Assembly: GCF_016725325.1 (NCBI RefSeq)
Contig: NZ_CP068083.1
Span: 1,922,001 to 1,986,000, forward strand
Direction of reading: 5' to 3'
Length of the DNA: 64,000 bases
DNA from: Sphingobacterium spiritivorum
GTDB lineage: Bacteria; Bacteroidota; Bacteroidia; Sphingobacteriales; Sphingobacteriaceae
The translations under genes and the position numbers were made by a program. This document shows, in pieces, positions 17,211 to 27,159 of this stretch. The notes below the pieces were generated by a model. The model worked only from the letters and a program-made list of their open reading frames with translations, made no database searches and was not told where the DNA came from. Every line of letters starts with the position of its first letter. The stretch's first letter is position 1.

Positions 17211-17636
17211 ATGGAATGCATGGACGAAGAACAAAAATTTTCTCTTTCCGGTACTTTTCAAAAGTCAAAAGAATACCTGGATTCGCAGATTGAGCTTTTG
17301 AAGCTCAAGGCTATCGCTCGCGGATCACGTATGTTAGGTAGTCTTATCTTAGATATCAGTAAAGTTGTATTGACGCTATTTATTGTATTTTTCCTTAGTC
17401 TGGCTTTTGCATTTTATTTAGGAGAATTAATGAACAGTAATGCGCTGGGCTTTTTAACCACCGGCGGTATTTTCATTCTTCTGGTAGTAATAGTACGATT
17501 GACGGAGACAAAACTGGAAGCTAAATTTATGGATCTTTCTATCCGAAAACTATTGGGGAAATGGAATGAAGAGGATGAGGAAGATGTAAAATCTGAAAAT
17601 GGGAAACGTAATGAGGAAACCTTTAAAAATAAATAA
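17211..17636 (+). CDS. Holin-like membrane protein (Phage_holin_3_6 type)
   Basis: About 141 residues. A charged N-terminal helix (KEYLDSQIELLKLKAIARGS) precedes two transmembrane helices (about 50-72 and 82-103), then a charged C-terminal tail. This matches the family named after superfamily III holins, which in chromosomes of Bacteroidota are membrane proteins of unknown role, not lysis genes. ATGs at 17211 and 17220 and a TTG at 17187 are all possible starts. The 3' end overlaps the next gene by 38 bases. Confidence 0.75.
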   Translation: MECMDEEQKFSLSGTFQKSKEYLDSQIELLKLKAIARGSRMLGSLILDISKVVLTLFIVFFLSLAFAFYLGELMNSNALGFLTTGGIFILLVVIVRLTETKLEAKFMDLSIRKLLGKWNEEDEEDVKSENGKRNEETFKNK

Positions 17637-18120
17637 TCTCACCGAGCTAAAAGCTGAAATTGCGAGGCTTAATGAGCTGAAGTTTGAGCAGGAAGCCTAT
17701 TTGAAGGATCAGTATCATTTGTTAAATAGGAAAATAGAAGCACCTGTGCGTTTCTTCAGATCCATTACTTCCCGTATTCCCGGGGTTGATATTGTCTCGC
17801 AGTTATTTTCATCTTCCGGAAACAATAAAGGAACCGAAGATGGTGAAGGTAGTGGATGGGCAACAAAAGCATTGCGCATAGGCGTACCTTTTCTATTGAA
17901 TAAATTTTTTCTGAAGCGGGCTGGATGGCTTAAAAAAGCACTTGTTTTGCTGGCTTCTGAAACCGCTATTGGTCAGGTAAATAAAGACAAGATATCTTCT
18001 GCAATATCCAAATTGTCTGATTACATCCGTCCCGGAAAAAAGAAAGAAAAAAAAATCAAACCAGTGATTGAGGAAGATGCGCCTCATTTTGGTATCCCTC
18101 CTGATAGCGAAACTTACTAA
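17599..18120 (+). CDS. Hypothetical protein in the YtxH/holin-like group
   Basis: A 173-residue protein with an N-terminal coiled-coil-like helix (NLTELKAEIARLNELKFEQE). The central part has a weakly hydrophobic stretch around WATKALRIGVPFLLNKFF, and the lysine-rich C-terminus ends in acidic residues. No family is recognised with certainty. The start overlaps the previous gene in another frame (an ATG at 17611 is an alternative), so the two are translationally coupled. Context suggests a role at the inner membrane together with the two upstream proteins. Confidence 0.7.
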   Translation: MGNVMRKPLKINNLTELKAEIARLNELKFEQEAYLKDQYHLLNRKIEAPVRFFRSITSRIPGVDIVSQLFSSSGNNKGTEDGEGSGWATKALRIGVPFLLNKFFLKRAGWLKKALVLLASETAIGQVNKDKISSAISKLSDYIRPGKKKEKKIKPVIEEDAPHFGIPPDSETY

Positions 18121-18146
18121 GTTTCAGCTTAGTTTTTGTTTTAAGA

Positions 18147-18177
18147 TTTGACTTCTATGATTTTAACGTTATTTTTG
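18147..18177 (+). promoter_or_regulatory. Consensus Bacteroidota promoter of trmB
   Basis: TTTG at 18147-18150, exactly 19 bases, then TATTTTTG at 18170-18177. This is a full match to the -33/-7 consensus TTTG-N19-TAnnTTTG. The start codon of trmB lies 16 bases after the -7 element. Confidence 0.8.
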
Positions 18178-18193
18178 CCCATATTTTTTAAAA

Positions 18194-18847
18194 ATGGGTA
18201 AAGATAAGTTAAGGAAATTTGCGGAAGTCTCCACTTTCAAAAATGTTGTACAATTAGATGGAGGAAAGGAATTAAAGGGAAAATGGGGTACTCAACATTT
18301 TGGTAATAACAATCCGATAGTACTGGAGCTAGCCTGTGGAAAAGGGGAATACACCGTCAATCTTGCCAAGCTGTTTCCGCAAAAGAATTTTATCGGAATA
18401 GACTATAAAGGAAACAGAATCTGGAGAGGAGCGAAAACTGCTCTTGAGGAAGGAATTAACAATGTCGGATTTTTGAGAATTCAGATCGAAACTATACTGG
18501 AACACTTTGAAGAAAATGAAGTAGATGAAATCTGGATAACATTTCCGGATCCTCAGCCTCAGGACAGTCGGGAAAAGAAGAGGCTAACGAATCCTAAATT
18601 TTTAGAACGGTACCAATATATAATGAAACCGGATGGTCTGATGCATTTGAAGACTGATAATGACGGTTTTTATGCCTATACTTTAGAACAGATTGATCTT
18701 CTTGGTTTGACCAAAGAAGCGCAGACTGATGATCTTTATCATTCAGAACTTGTGGATGATGTACTGTCTATAAAGACATACTATGAGAAGAAGTACCTGG
18801 CACATAACAAGAATATCAATTATGTAAGGTGGACATTTAAAAAATAG
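18194..18847 (+). CDS. trmB: tRNA (guanine-N7-)-methyltransferase
   Basis: A 217-residue cytosolic SAM-dependent enzyme that methylates G46 of tRNA. Visible are the SAM motif LELACGKGEYTVNLA, FIGIDYKGNRIWRGA, and the catalytic ITFPDPQP segment followed by KKRLTNPKFLERY. The C-terminal IKTYYEKKYL and NYVRWTF complete the fold. It has its own consensus promoter and a terminator behind it, so it is probably monocistronic. Confidence 0.96.
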   Translation: MGKDKLRKFAEVSTFKNVVQLDGGKELKGKWGTQHFGNNNPIVLELACGKGEYTVNLAKLFPQKNFIGIDYKGNRIWRGAKTALEEGINNVGFLRIQIETILEHFEENEVDEIWITFPDPQPQDSREKKRLTNPKFLERYQYIMKPDGLMHLKTDNDGFYAYTLEQIDLLGLTKEAQTDDLYHSELVDDVLSIKTYYEKKYLAHNKNINYVRWTFKK

Positions 18848-18879
18848 TCCTGCATAATTTTTATAGAAATTGTAACTTT

Positions 18880-18908
18880 AAAGGAGGTAAATAATGACCT
18901 CCTTTTTT
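18880..18908 (+). terminator. Terminator after trmB
   Basis: A nine-base stem AAAGGAGGT/ACCTCCTTT with an 8-base loop and trailing T. It ends only nine bases before the next start codon, so it also occupies the leader of the peptidase gene. Confidence 0.8.
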
Positions 18909-18916
18909 ATTTCAGT

Positions 18917-20359
18917 ATGAATCGTTTCCTTTTTCTTCTTTTTTTATTTGTCAGTCCTGTATATGCGCAGGATTATGTGACTACATATAAGCAAATTATT
19001 GATGAGGTAGATCATCATTACGAGGGATATCATAATCTCCGTCATATCACTTCAACAATCGGGCATCGGCTTACGGGGTCTGTAAATGGCCGTAAAGCTG
19101 AGCAATATGTGTATGACCTCATTAAATCCTACGGTGTACAAGTTGAATTTCAACCTTTTGATGCCCGGGGGTGGAACAGAGGAACATTACATGTGGAAGT
19201 AAAAGTAAGTGCTAAAAATTTCACACCTGTAAAAGCAGTCAGTCTGGCGCATGCTCCGGTAACCAGTGATGTAGAGGCATCAGTTGTTGATCTTGGAAAT
19301 GGACTGGAAGATGACTATGTAAAGGCCGGAAACAGTATAAAAGGAAAAATCGCTTTGGTTTATCTGGGCGTATTGCCTGGTTCTCCGGTTGGAACTGCTT
19401 CTCTGCATCGATCAGAGAAGACAGCCATCGCCTATAAATATGGTGCTGCAGGCATTGTTTTTATTAATCAGGTTAAGGGAAATGTTTTATTGACCGGAAT
19501 GGCCTCTATTGATGGGGAGTTGATTAAAATTCCTGCTGTGTGTATAGGTTTGGAGGATGGTATGCAGTTAAAAGAGGAATTGAAGAAAAATGGAAAGGGT
19601 ACAATACGAATTCATATGAAAAATGAAGCCGGTATGATACAAGCAAGAAACATTATTGCAACATTCAAAGGGACAAAATTTCCGGATGAAAAAATTGTAG
19701 TCGGCGGACATTTAGATAGCTGGGATCTCGCAACAGGTGCAATCGATAATGGAATAGGTTCATTTGCAGTATTGGATATGATCCGAACATTTGCAAAATT
19801 ACAGCTAAAGACTGGACGTACGGTACAATTTGTGCTGTTCATGGGTGAAGAGCAGGGATTGCTGGGTTCTAAAGCTTTTGTTGAAAATCTGATTAAGCAT
19901 CACGAGTTGGAAAATGTACGTTACATGATTAATTATGATATGACTAATGCGCCAACAGGTTTTTTTAGTTCCCGTTCTGAGGTAAAGGATTTATTTGCAA
20001 AGTGGGGAGCGTTGTATGCTAAAGCAGATTCTACATTTAAAAATATCTTTGTTTCGGGAGCATGGCTTCATAGCGATCACCAGCCGTTTTTGCTGAAAGG
20101 AATACCTTACGCAGGAGGAGCCGGAGATAAGCTTCCCAATAATGCCGGTTTGTACTATCATTCCGACGGAGATGTATTTGGATTGGTTTCTGAAGAAGGA
20201 ATGAAACAAACCACCAAAAACGGATTAATATTAGCATATTCACTGGCTAATGAGGATAATCTGCCTGTGGCGATATTGTCAGGAGATGTATTGAAAAACT
20301 ACCTTATAAAACATCAACTTGAAACTCCTCTCCGGATTTCGGGAGATTGGATTTGGTAA
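18917..20359 (+). CDS. Exported M28 family metallopeptidase with PA domain
   Basis: A 480-residue exported zinc exopeptidase. A signal peptide (LFLLFLFVSPVYAQ) is followed by an N-terminal part, an inserted PA domain (about 95-235), and the M28 catalytic domain. Metal and catalytic residues are visible in VVGGHLDSWDLATGAIDNG, LFMGEEQGLLGS, and the late His in WLHSDHQPFLL. The layout resembles carboxypeptidase Q-like dipeptidases. It probably trims peptides in the periplasm or outside the cell. It lies upstream of a SusC/SusD locus, so peptide use is a plausible but unproven theme. Confidence 0.9.
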   Translation: MNRFLFLLFLFVSPVYAQDYVTTYKQIIDEVDHHYEGYHNLRHITSTIGHRLTGSVNGRKAEQYVYDLIKSYGVQVEFQPFDARGWNRGTLHVEVKVSAKNFTPVKAVSLAHAPVTSDVEASVVDLGNGLEDDYVKAGNSIKGKIALVYLGVLPGSPVGTASLHRSEKTAIAYKYGAAGIVFINQVKGNVLLTGMASIDGELIKIPAVCIGLEDGMQLKEELKKNGKGTIRIHMKNEAGMIQARNIIATFKGTKFPDEKIVVGGHLDSWDLATGAIDNGIGSFAVLDMIRTFAKLQLKTGRTVQFVLFMGEEQGLLGSKAFVENLIKHHELENVRYMINYDMTNAPTGFFSSRSEVKDLFAKWGALYAKADSTFKNIFVSGAWLHSDHQPFLLKGIPYAGGAGDKLPNNAGLYYHSDGDVFGLVSEEGMKQTTKNGLILAYSLANEDNLPVAILSGDVLKNYLIKHQLETPLRISGDWIW

Positions 20360-20379
20360 CAAAAAATAATAATTGTATA

Positions 20380-20412
20380 AAGAGTTTATCCAAAAGATAA
20401 GCTCTTTTTCTT
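20380..20412 (+). terminator. Terminator after the M28 peptidase gene
   Basis: The stem AAGAGTTTATC/GATAAGCTCTT (one G-T pair) with a 5-base loop is followed by a T run. Confidence 0.8.
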
Positions 20413-20737
20413 TCATTTACTTTTATTGTCTATATAAAAGTTACGTATATATAAACTTTTTATAAAATGTTAATTTGGATTTAATATTGGCTTAATATTA
20501 GAATTGAACCTTTGTGCTGCCTTAAAAAACGCTTTTTTAATATAAAAAAGGGCATTTATTTATTTTACTCACATGTCAGTATCTTCAAATCAACACAATC
20601 CCATAAATCTTTTGACAAATTTATTTAATGAAAATGTCAATTGTTATTATATATTTGTTTTGAATAACCAATCAAAACTAAAAATAACCAAACGTAACTT
20701 TTAATAAAAGTAAACAAAACTAAATCCAATTTATACT
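20413..20737 (+). other. AT-rich leader region before the susC-like gene
   Basis: About 325 bases without a credible gene. A likely -7 element AACCTTTG (20507-20514, near TAnnTTTG) with ATTG about 17 bases upstream would give a leader of roughly 200 bases. A TTAAAAAACGC/GCTTTTTTAA-like inverted repeat lies near 20522-20540 in that leader. No anti-sigma or ECF sigma gene precedes the locus. Confidence 0.4.
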
Positions 20738-20761
20738 ATGAAAGAATTCTACATTTCGAAT

Positions 20762-23700
20762 ATGAAGAAAACTCTCTTTATTCTTCTTTTCTGTTTTGGA
20801 GCATTTCAGCACGGGATAGCGGAAGGGGTATTGGCGAATGTCATTCCTGTCAAAGCTGTGGAACAAGAACTGTTTGATATCAAAGGAGTCGTAAAGGATG
20901 CTGTCAATGGTAATCCTGTCGAGGGAGTAACGATTCTGGCTGGTAATAAATCTATCAGTAAGACAGATGAAAATGGAAAGTTTAGCTTTTCAGTTCTTAA
21001 AGGAACGCAGGTCTCATTCCGTGGTATAGGGTATACCACTCATAATCAAACCATCAACAAAGAGAATAATAATCTGACAATCAGTCTGCAGCCAAATGAA
21101 ACTGCTTTGTCCGAAGTTGTTGTTACTGCATTGGGGATTAAAAGAGATGAGAAAGCATTGGGATATTCCGCTACAGTAGTGAAGGGAGAGCAATTTACAG
21201 ATGCCCTTTCCAACAACTGGACGGATGCCCTTTCGGGAAAAGTAGCGGGTGTGAATCTGATGCGTTCTAATTCCGGACCTACGGGGTCTACAAAGATTAT
21301 TCTCCGTGGAGAATCAAATCTGAATGGTGATCCGGGAGCCTTGATTATCGTTGATGGTATTGTCGTAAGTAATGGTAGCGGGCGTAAGACTGCTATAGGA
21401 GGTGAGAATGCTTATGGAACCTCAGCCGATAATATGCCGGCAGATTACGGATCAGGTATTGATGACATCAATCCGGAAGATATCGAAAACGTGACGGTAC
21501 TGAAAGGTCCGGGTGCTGCTGCACTTTACGGTGCCAGAGGTGCCAGCGGAGCCATTATCATTACTACAAAATCCGGCTCGAAAGGTAAAAAAGGAATAGG
21601 AGTTAGTGTAAATTCAAATACTGCATTTGAAAGTGTAAACCGCTGGCCTGATATGCAGTATGAGTACGGGCAGGGTTTAGATGGTTCGGATTATTACTCT
21701 TATGGTACAACTGCAGATGGTACAAGTACAAGCGGAACGAGTTCGGCCTACGGTCCTAAATTTGACGGACAGATGTTTTTTCAGTATGATCCTCTGACCA
21801 ATACGACAGGAAAGGAGCGTACGCCATGGGTGCCATACAAAAACCAAATCAGAGATATTTTTGATGTAGGACGTACCTATACCAATTCTGTGAGTATAGA
21901 TGGTGGTACAGACAGGACAACGGCTCGTTTTTCAGCAACAAATGTTAATAATTCATGGATCCTGCCTAATACAGGTTTCAAAAGAAATACGGTCGCGCTA
22001 TCTGTAAATTCAAAAGTGAGCGATAAATTAACCATTAGTTCCAAAATCAATTATACGAATAAATGGAGTGATAACCTTCCGGGAGCGGGATATGGTAATC
22101 AGTCACTGATGTACTGGTTTATATTCTGGCAGCCAAACGCAGATTTGAATTGGTTAAAAGATTACTGGCGTCCGGGAGAAGAGGGGCTTAAGATCAGATA
22201 TCCCTTTAGTTCTTATCCTGAGAACCCGTATGCGATCTCAAATGAGTTTATCAACAGATCTAATCGTCAGGGGGTAACAGGAAATGTGCAGGCTAGCTAC
22301 CAGTTTAATAAAGAGTGGAGCTTGCAGTTGCGATCATCTATTGACTTTGCATATGAAGACAGAGCGCAGGAGCGTCCCTTTGATGCAGGAAGCAAACTGA
22401 CACAAGGAAGTTTCAGGACACAAAGTATTTTTTCTAATGAAAATACAATCGACTTCCTGTTAAAGTATGACAAAAAGATTAATAAGGACTGGAATGTGTC
22501 TGCCACTTTTGGGGGAAGCCGCATGCAGAATAAATACAAAAAAGAAGAGTTGCGTGCCGATTCCCTGACCTTCCCGGGTGTGTATACATTTGCAAATGCA
22601 AAAGGACCGTTGGATGCACGTCCCTATTCGTCCAAATTTGAAGTAAATTCACTTTATGCGTTGCTTACAGCAAGTTACAAAGACTATTTATTCTTTGACG
22701 TAACAGGTCGCCAGGATTGGTCAAGTACATTGGCTTCTGTCGATGTACCGGATAAGAGTCTTGGATTTTTCTATCCTTCTGTGAATCTAAGTTTTATTGC
22801 TTCAGAGTATTTCACTCTTCCTAAACAGATTAATTATGCAAAATTGAGAGCTTCCATAGCTGGAGTTGGTAGCGGGGGTACAGATCCTTACCTGACAGGA
22901 TACTCTTATGAAACAGCCGGAAGTCTTTATTCAGGGGGGCTTCAAATGCCAACTACTCTTGGAAACGGCGGGTTGAAACCTTTGAAGACAAATTCATATG
23001 AGGTAGGTGCAGATCTACGGTTTTTCAAAAGCCGCATAGGCATTGACGTTGCTTTATATAAGAGTGAAACAAAAGATCAGCACTTATTACGCTATATAGA
23101 TCCGTCTACAGGATACAGAAGGTACGTGATCAATGCCGGAGCAGTAAGCAACAGGGGACTGGAAATTGGTCTGAATGGTAAACCTATTCAGAACAAAGAT
23201 GGTTTTAACTGGAACATGTTTGCCACATTTACACGTAATACCAACCGTATAGATAATTTACTGGATAGTTCTGTAGTAATACAGACCGGTCCGGTAGCCG
23301 GAGGTCAGCTGGTTGCAAAAGTAGGAGGAAGTATGGGCGACTTGTACGGATACGGTTACAAACGCTCTCCGGACGGACAGGTTGTGTATGATGCAAATAC
23401 AGGATATGCGCTATTGTCTGATGAGATTATCTATTTAGGTAATACGATTCCAAAAGGAAGAGCGAGTATTGGTAGTGATTTCAGTTATAAAGGATTTAAA
23501 CTAAGTGTGTTATTTGATGCGCAGTTTGGTGGTGTATCTCATTCTCTGTCCCATTACAAGCTGGCCGAACAGGGTAAAACAACAAATACATTGCCGGGAA
23601 GATATAACGGTATCATTGGGAACGGGGTTGTTCAGAACCCGGACGGTACTTATCGTAAAAATGATGTAATTGCTAAGAATATCGATGAATACTACCGTTC

Positions 23701-23986
23701 ACACTATGGTCAGGATAATGCCGAAGGAAGTGTTTTTTCTACTGACTTTATCAAGTTCCGTGAAGCCCGCTTTGATTATACACTGAATAAAGAAATTACC
23801 AAGCGTCTGAAAATCCAACGTGCTACAGTAGGAGTATATGGCCGTAATTTATTTATCTGGACGGATTGGCCAATTTTTGATCCGGAATTCGGAACATTGA
23901 GCGGTACAGATATCGTGAAAGGATTTGAGGTAGCGCAATTCCCTTCAACCCGCACTTTTGGTTTTAACATAGTTGTTGGATTTTAA
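20762..23986 (+). CDS. SusC/RagA family TonB-linked outer membrane protein
   Basis: About 1,074 residues. A signal peptide is followed by a CarboxypepD_reg-like beta-sandwich (FDIKGVVKDAVNGNPVEGVT). The TonB-box region (LSEVVVTALGIKRDEKALGY) precedes the plug domain with the SusC signature LNGDPGALIIVDGI and LKGPGAAALYGARGASGAI. A 22-strand barrel ends in the aromatic residue Phe. It imports a ligand captured by the SusD partner encoded 11 bases downstream. The ATG at 20738 would add eight residues before the signal peptide and is the alternative start. The substrate cannot be read from the sequence; no glycosidase gene is attached. Confidence 0.95.
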   Translation: MKKTLFILLFCFGAFQHGIAEGVLANVIPVKAVEQELFDIKGVVKDAVNGNPVEGVTILAGNKSISKTDENGKFSFSVLKGTQVSFRGIGYTTHNQTINKENNNLTISLQPNETALSEVVVTALGIKRDEKALGYSATVVKGEQFTDALSNNWTDALSGKVAGVNLMRSNSGPTGSTKIILRGESNLNGDPGALIIVDGIVVSNGSGRKTAIGGENAYGTSADNMPADYGSGIDDINPEDIENVTVLKGPGAAALYGARGASGAIIITTKSGSKGKKGIGVSVNSNTAFESVNRWPDMQYEYGQGLDGSDYYSYGTTADGTSTSGTSSAYGPKFDGQMFFQYDPLTNTTGKERTPWVPYKNQIRDIFDVGRTYTNSVSIDGGTDRTTARFSATNVNNSWILPNTGFKRNTVALSVNSKVSDKLTISSKINYTNKWSDNLPGAGYGNQSLMYWFIFWQPNADLNWLKDYWRPGEEGLKIRYPFSSYPENPYAISNEFINRSNRQGVTGNVQASYQFNKEWSLQLRSSIDFAYEDRAQERPFDAGSKLTQGSFRTQSIFSNENTIDFLLKYDKKINKDWNVSATFGGSRMQNKYKKEELRADSLTFPGVYTFANAKGPLDARPYSSKFEVNSLYALLTASYKDYLFFDVTGRQDWSSTLASVDVPDKSLGFFYPSVNLSFIASEYFTLPKQINYAKLRASIAGVGSGGTDPYLTGYSYETAGSLYSGGLQMPTTLGNGGLKPLKTNSYEVGADLRFFKSRIGIDVALYKSETKDQHLLRYIDPSTGYRRYVINAGAVSNRGLEIGLNGKPIQNKDGFNWNMFATFTRNTNRIDNLLDSSVVIQTGPVAGGQLVAKVGGSMGDLYGYGYKRSPDGQVVYDANTGYALLSDEIIYLGNTIPKGRASIGSDFSYKGFKLSVLFDAQFGGVSHSLSHYKLAEQGKTTNTLPGRYNGIIGNGVVQNPDGTYRKNDVIAKNIDEYYRSHYGQDNAEGSVFSTDFIKFREARFDYTLNKEITKRLKIQRATVGVYGRNLFIWTDWPIFDPEFGTLSGTDIVKGFEVAQFPSTRTFGFNIVVGF

Positions 23987-23997
23987 GCGTTAAAAAG

Positions 23998-25527
23998 ATG
24001 AAAAAGAACATTATTTATATCATATGTGCATGTGTTGGAATGAGTTTGTTTTTCCAATCATGTGATAAGAATTTTCAGGAGATCAATACAGATCCGAATA
24101 AATCGTTAGAAGCTTATCCGTATCAGTTTATGGCTCCGGCACTGGTCAATTCGGTATCGTATAATATGAACCGTAACCGGGGTTTTAATAATGAATTAAT
24201 GCAGGTGACAGTGAATGTTGGAGATTCAGAAGGAAAGGTATTCCGTTATGATTTCAGACGTAACTGGGCGGATTATATGTGGAACAATTTATATCCGGTA
24301 CTCAACAGCTGGAGAGAAATGTATAAAAAGGCAGATGGCGGGATTAATGATAATGCATCATACCGCGCGATCTCATTGATCAATCAATCCTGGATATTTT
24401 CAATCCTAACAGACACCTATGGAGATATTCCATATACGCAAGCTCTTTTAGGAAAGGATTCCTTGATTATTGAACCTAAGTTTGATACGCAAAAGGATAT
24501 TTACACGGCTATTTTTGCAAAACTTGATACTGCAAATGCCTGGTTGAAAGCGAATAAATCTATTAATGCAAGTCAGGATCCTGTCTTTCAGGGAAATGTC
24601 TCCCGTTGGAGAAAACTGGGAAATTCATTGTATCTCAGATTATTGTTGCGTGTTTCAGGAAAACCAGAGGTCAGTGCTTTGGTACAGGCTAAAATTAAAG
24701 AGATCCTGGAGACGAATGCATCAAACTATCCGATTATGACGAGTAATGATGATTCGGCTATACTACGCTGGACCGGAGTTGCTCCCTATACTTCACCATT
24801 TGCGACGGTACGTGAAGCAGATTTCAGACAGCCGGGAATTGCAAGTTTCTTTATCGACAACCTTGTTAACTGGAATGATCCGCGTATCAATACCTCATTA
24901 GGGACGAATGGTGTAAACAGATGGAGTATTGCTCCTTATCAAGGTGGATTTGTGGGTGTGCCAAGCGGGTATGCTCCGGGAGAAGGATTTGACCGTAAGG
25001 CATATTTCTACTCTACAAATCAGAAAGTAGGGGACTATAATGCGACTACGTTGATGACAGACCCGATGACGGGGATGATTATGAACTATGCCGAAGTGGA
25101 GTTTATTAAAGCAGAGGTTGCACTGAAAGGCTGGACAAGCAAGAATGCGGGTGAACTTTTCAAAAGTGGAGTAAAGAACAGTATTACCTTGTGGTTACCA
25201 ACATGGTCTGTTCCGATTGATGAATATCTGGATGCAGCAGATTTTAACTGGAGCGAGAGTGAAAGTTTTGAAGCCAAAATGCAAAAGATACACCTGCAGA
25301 AATATTACAGTTTATTTCTGGTGGATATGCAGCAATGGTTTGAATACAGAAGAACGGGATATCCGGTATTGCCAAAAGGTAAAGGATTACAGAATAACGG
25401 AGAGATGCCATCCCGTATGACCTACCCTGTGGCTATACAATCTACTAACCCAACTAATTATAAGTTAGCTATTGGTATACAGGGACCGGATGAAATCAAT
25501 ACGAAGGTTTGGTGGCAGAAACCATAA
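23998..25527 (+). CDS. SusD/RagB-like nutrient-binding lipoprotein
   Basis: A 509-residue surface lipoprotein with lipobox FFQSC (Cys22), followed by the typical EINTDPNKSLE start of the SusD-like_2 branch. A helical TPR-like scaffold and the conserved GDIPYTQALLGKDSLIIEPKFDTQKDIY region (read here as two shorter motifs, GDIPYTQALLG and PKFDTQKDIY) support the call, as does the late NYAEVEFIKAEVAL helix. It forms the lid of the SusC transporter. Its stop overlaps the upstream in-frame extension of the next gene, indicating one operon. Confidence 0.94.
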   Translation: MKKNIIYIICACVGMSLFFQSCDKNFQEINTDPNKSLEAYPYQFMAPALVNSVSYNMNRNRGFNNELMQVTVNVGDSEGKVFRYDFRRNWADYMWNNLYPVLNSWREMYKKADGGINDNASYRAISLINQSWIFSILTDTYGDIPYTQALLGKDSLIIEPKFDTQKDIYTAIFAKLDTANAWLKANKSINASQDPVFQGNVSRWRKLGNSLYLRLLLRVSGKPEVSALVQAKIKEILETNASNYPIMTSNDDSAILRWTGVAPYTSPFATVREADFRQPGIASFFIDNLVNWNDPRINTSLGTNGVNRWSIAPYQGGFVGVPSGYAPGEGFDRKAYFYSTNQKVGDYNATTLMTDPMTGMIMNYAEVEFIKAEVALKGWTSKNAGELFKSGVKNSITLWLPTWSVPIDEYLDAADFNWSESESFEAKMQKIHLQKYYSLFLVDMQQWFEYRRTGYPVLPKGKGLQNNGEMPSRMTYPVAIQSTNPTNYKLAIGIQGPDEINTKVWWQKP

Positions 25528-25553
25528 TATTCATGATATCAAAATATATACAG

Positions 25554-27080
25554 ATGAAAAATATTCTAAACTATATAGTTTTCGCCTTTGCTATAACGAT
25601 GATCTTTTCTTCTTGCAATAAAGATGGAAATTATCCGGGAGGTGAAATAAGTCCTTATTATGGGATATATGATTTGAGAAATCTTTATAAAGGGAGTGCT
25701 GTTGAGCTGAATACAGAGTCTCTTGAGGGTTCAAATATGCTGACCGGTGTCGTGACATCCGATCACAGAGAAGGTAATCTTCCTGCAGGTCTGTTGACTA
25801 TGCAGGACAAAAGACGTCTTAATAAACTAAGAGGGATTGCTATTAATTTGGGGGATGCTGCCAAAAACTATCTTCCTGGCGATTCTATTGTTGTCAATGT
25901 AGTTGGCGGAAAACTGGAACGCGTGAATGGTATTTTACAGATCTCAGGTTTGGATAACTCGAAGATCAATAAGGTCGCAGAAGGAGTTAATATTCCCTTA
26001 AACCGTGTTAATATCAATGCCATTCTGAATAAGCCGGATCAATACGAAAGTACACTCGTTGCGATAGTGAAAGGAATCTTTACACCTGTTCCCGGGCCGG
26101 AGGCAACGCTTGCGGGAGATAAAGTGATTAACGACGGATTTGGCGATATGACTTTGAAAACTCAAGCAAATACATCATTTTCATCGATGCGTCCTCCTGG
26201 AATGGCTAATTATTATGGTATTATCTTCAGTGAGCAGGCTGCAGACGGTACCCTGAAACCATATGAGGCTGTTAGAAGTGCTGCGGATATTGTAGTGCTG
26301 GGATCAGAGAAAGAAGAAACACCAGTAGTAATATCCGGATTTGTTAGCGATGCAAAAGGAGGTGATGGAAATTATGAATACATTCAGTTTCTGGCTACTC
26401 AGGATATTGATTTTTCAGTAACTCCATATGCTGTTGTTGTAACAAATAATGCGGGAGCATCGCAGCCTACAGGTTTTCCTGAAAAAGGATGGGCTACAGG
26501 TAATCAACGTACATATAAGCTGAACCTGACAAAAGGAATTGCTAAAAAGGGTACATTTTTCTATGTCGGAGGTATATACAAATTAATCAACGGATCAGCT
26601 TCTACGGATATTTCAGCTGCAAACTGGATATTAAACTACGATTATGTCAATAAAAATGGCTTTGACTTTGGAAATAAAACGGGGGGACTTCTTGCGAATT
26701 CCGGTTTTGCTTCCGGTATTGCGATTTTCAAAGGGACAACCGTTACAGAGGCTACTTATCCGGTAGATGTGATGTTTGTGATTGGTAGCGGTGGTAGTCT
26801 GAACGGAAATGGCAGAGGTTACCGTATAGCAAATTCAGATTACTATGATAAGATCAATCCTATTGATCTGAAACCACAGCCTTTTTATCTGAGCGGCAGC
26901 AATACACTCGGTCTGCAATATAACACAGCAGATCTGGGCTATTTTGTTATGCTGGGTGGCGAGTATAATACAAGACTCGGAAGATGGACAAAGGCCAGAT
27001 CACAGAATAATATATTAATGACTAAACAGTCATTGTTGTCTGAGATTGAGACTGAATTGTCTACAAAACTTGTTGAATAA
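25554..27080 (+). CDS. DUF5689 domain lipoprotein of the SusCD locus
   Basis: About 508 residues with a lipoprotein signal (lipobox FSSC, Cys21). The N-terminal DUF5689 OB-like domain is recognised by GSNMLTGVVTSDHREGNLP and the following MQDKRRLNKLRGIAINLG. The C-terminal half is beta-rich and of unknown fold. Such proteins are surface-exposed accessory ligand-binding lipoproteins encoded behind SusC/SusD. The start at 25554 is chosen because the signal peptide begins there; in-frame ATGs at 25509 and 25533 overlap or abut the susD-like stop. Confidence 0.85.
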   Translation: MKNILNYIVFAFAITMIFSSCNKDGNYPGGEISPYYGIYDLRNLYKGSAVELNTESLEGSNMLTGVVTSDHREGNLPAGLLTMQDKRRLNKLRGIAINLGDAAKNYLPGDSIVVNVVGGKLERVNGILQISGLDNSKINKVAEGVNIPLNRVNINAILNKPDQYESTLVAIVKGIFTPVPGPEATLAGDKVINDGFGDMTLKTQANTSFSSMRPPGMANYYGIIFSEQAADGTLKPYEAVRSAADIVVLGSEKEETPVVISGFVSDAKGGDGNYEYIQFLATQDIDFSVTPYAVVVTNNAGASQPTGFPEKGWATGNQRTYKLNLTKGIAKKGTFFYVGGIYKLINGSASTDISAANWILNYDYVNKNGFDFGNKTGGLLANSGFASGIAIFKGTTVTEATYPVDVMFVIGSGGSLNGNGRGYRIANSDYYDKINPIDLKPQPFYLSGSNTLGLQYNTADLGYFVMLGGEYNTRLGRWTKARSQNNILMTKQSLLSEIETELSTKLVE

Positions 27081-27110
27081 TACCTATCAGAAATATCTTA
27101 CTATTACGGA

Positions 27111-27142
27111 AGGGCGGTACTATTGAGTACTGCCCTTTTTTA
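27111..27142 (+). terminator. Terminator of the SusC-SusD-DUF5689 operon
   Basis: The stem AGGGCGGTAC/GTAC-TGCCCT with a short loop is followed by six T. Confidence 0.8.
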
Positions 27143-27159
27143 GCTCTGTTTTCTAAAAT

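Noticed and set aside
17211..17636. Prophage remnant suggested by the holin-like protein
   Set aside because: No endolysin, integrase or structural phage genes surround it; the family is common as a chromosomal membrane protein.
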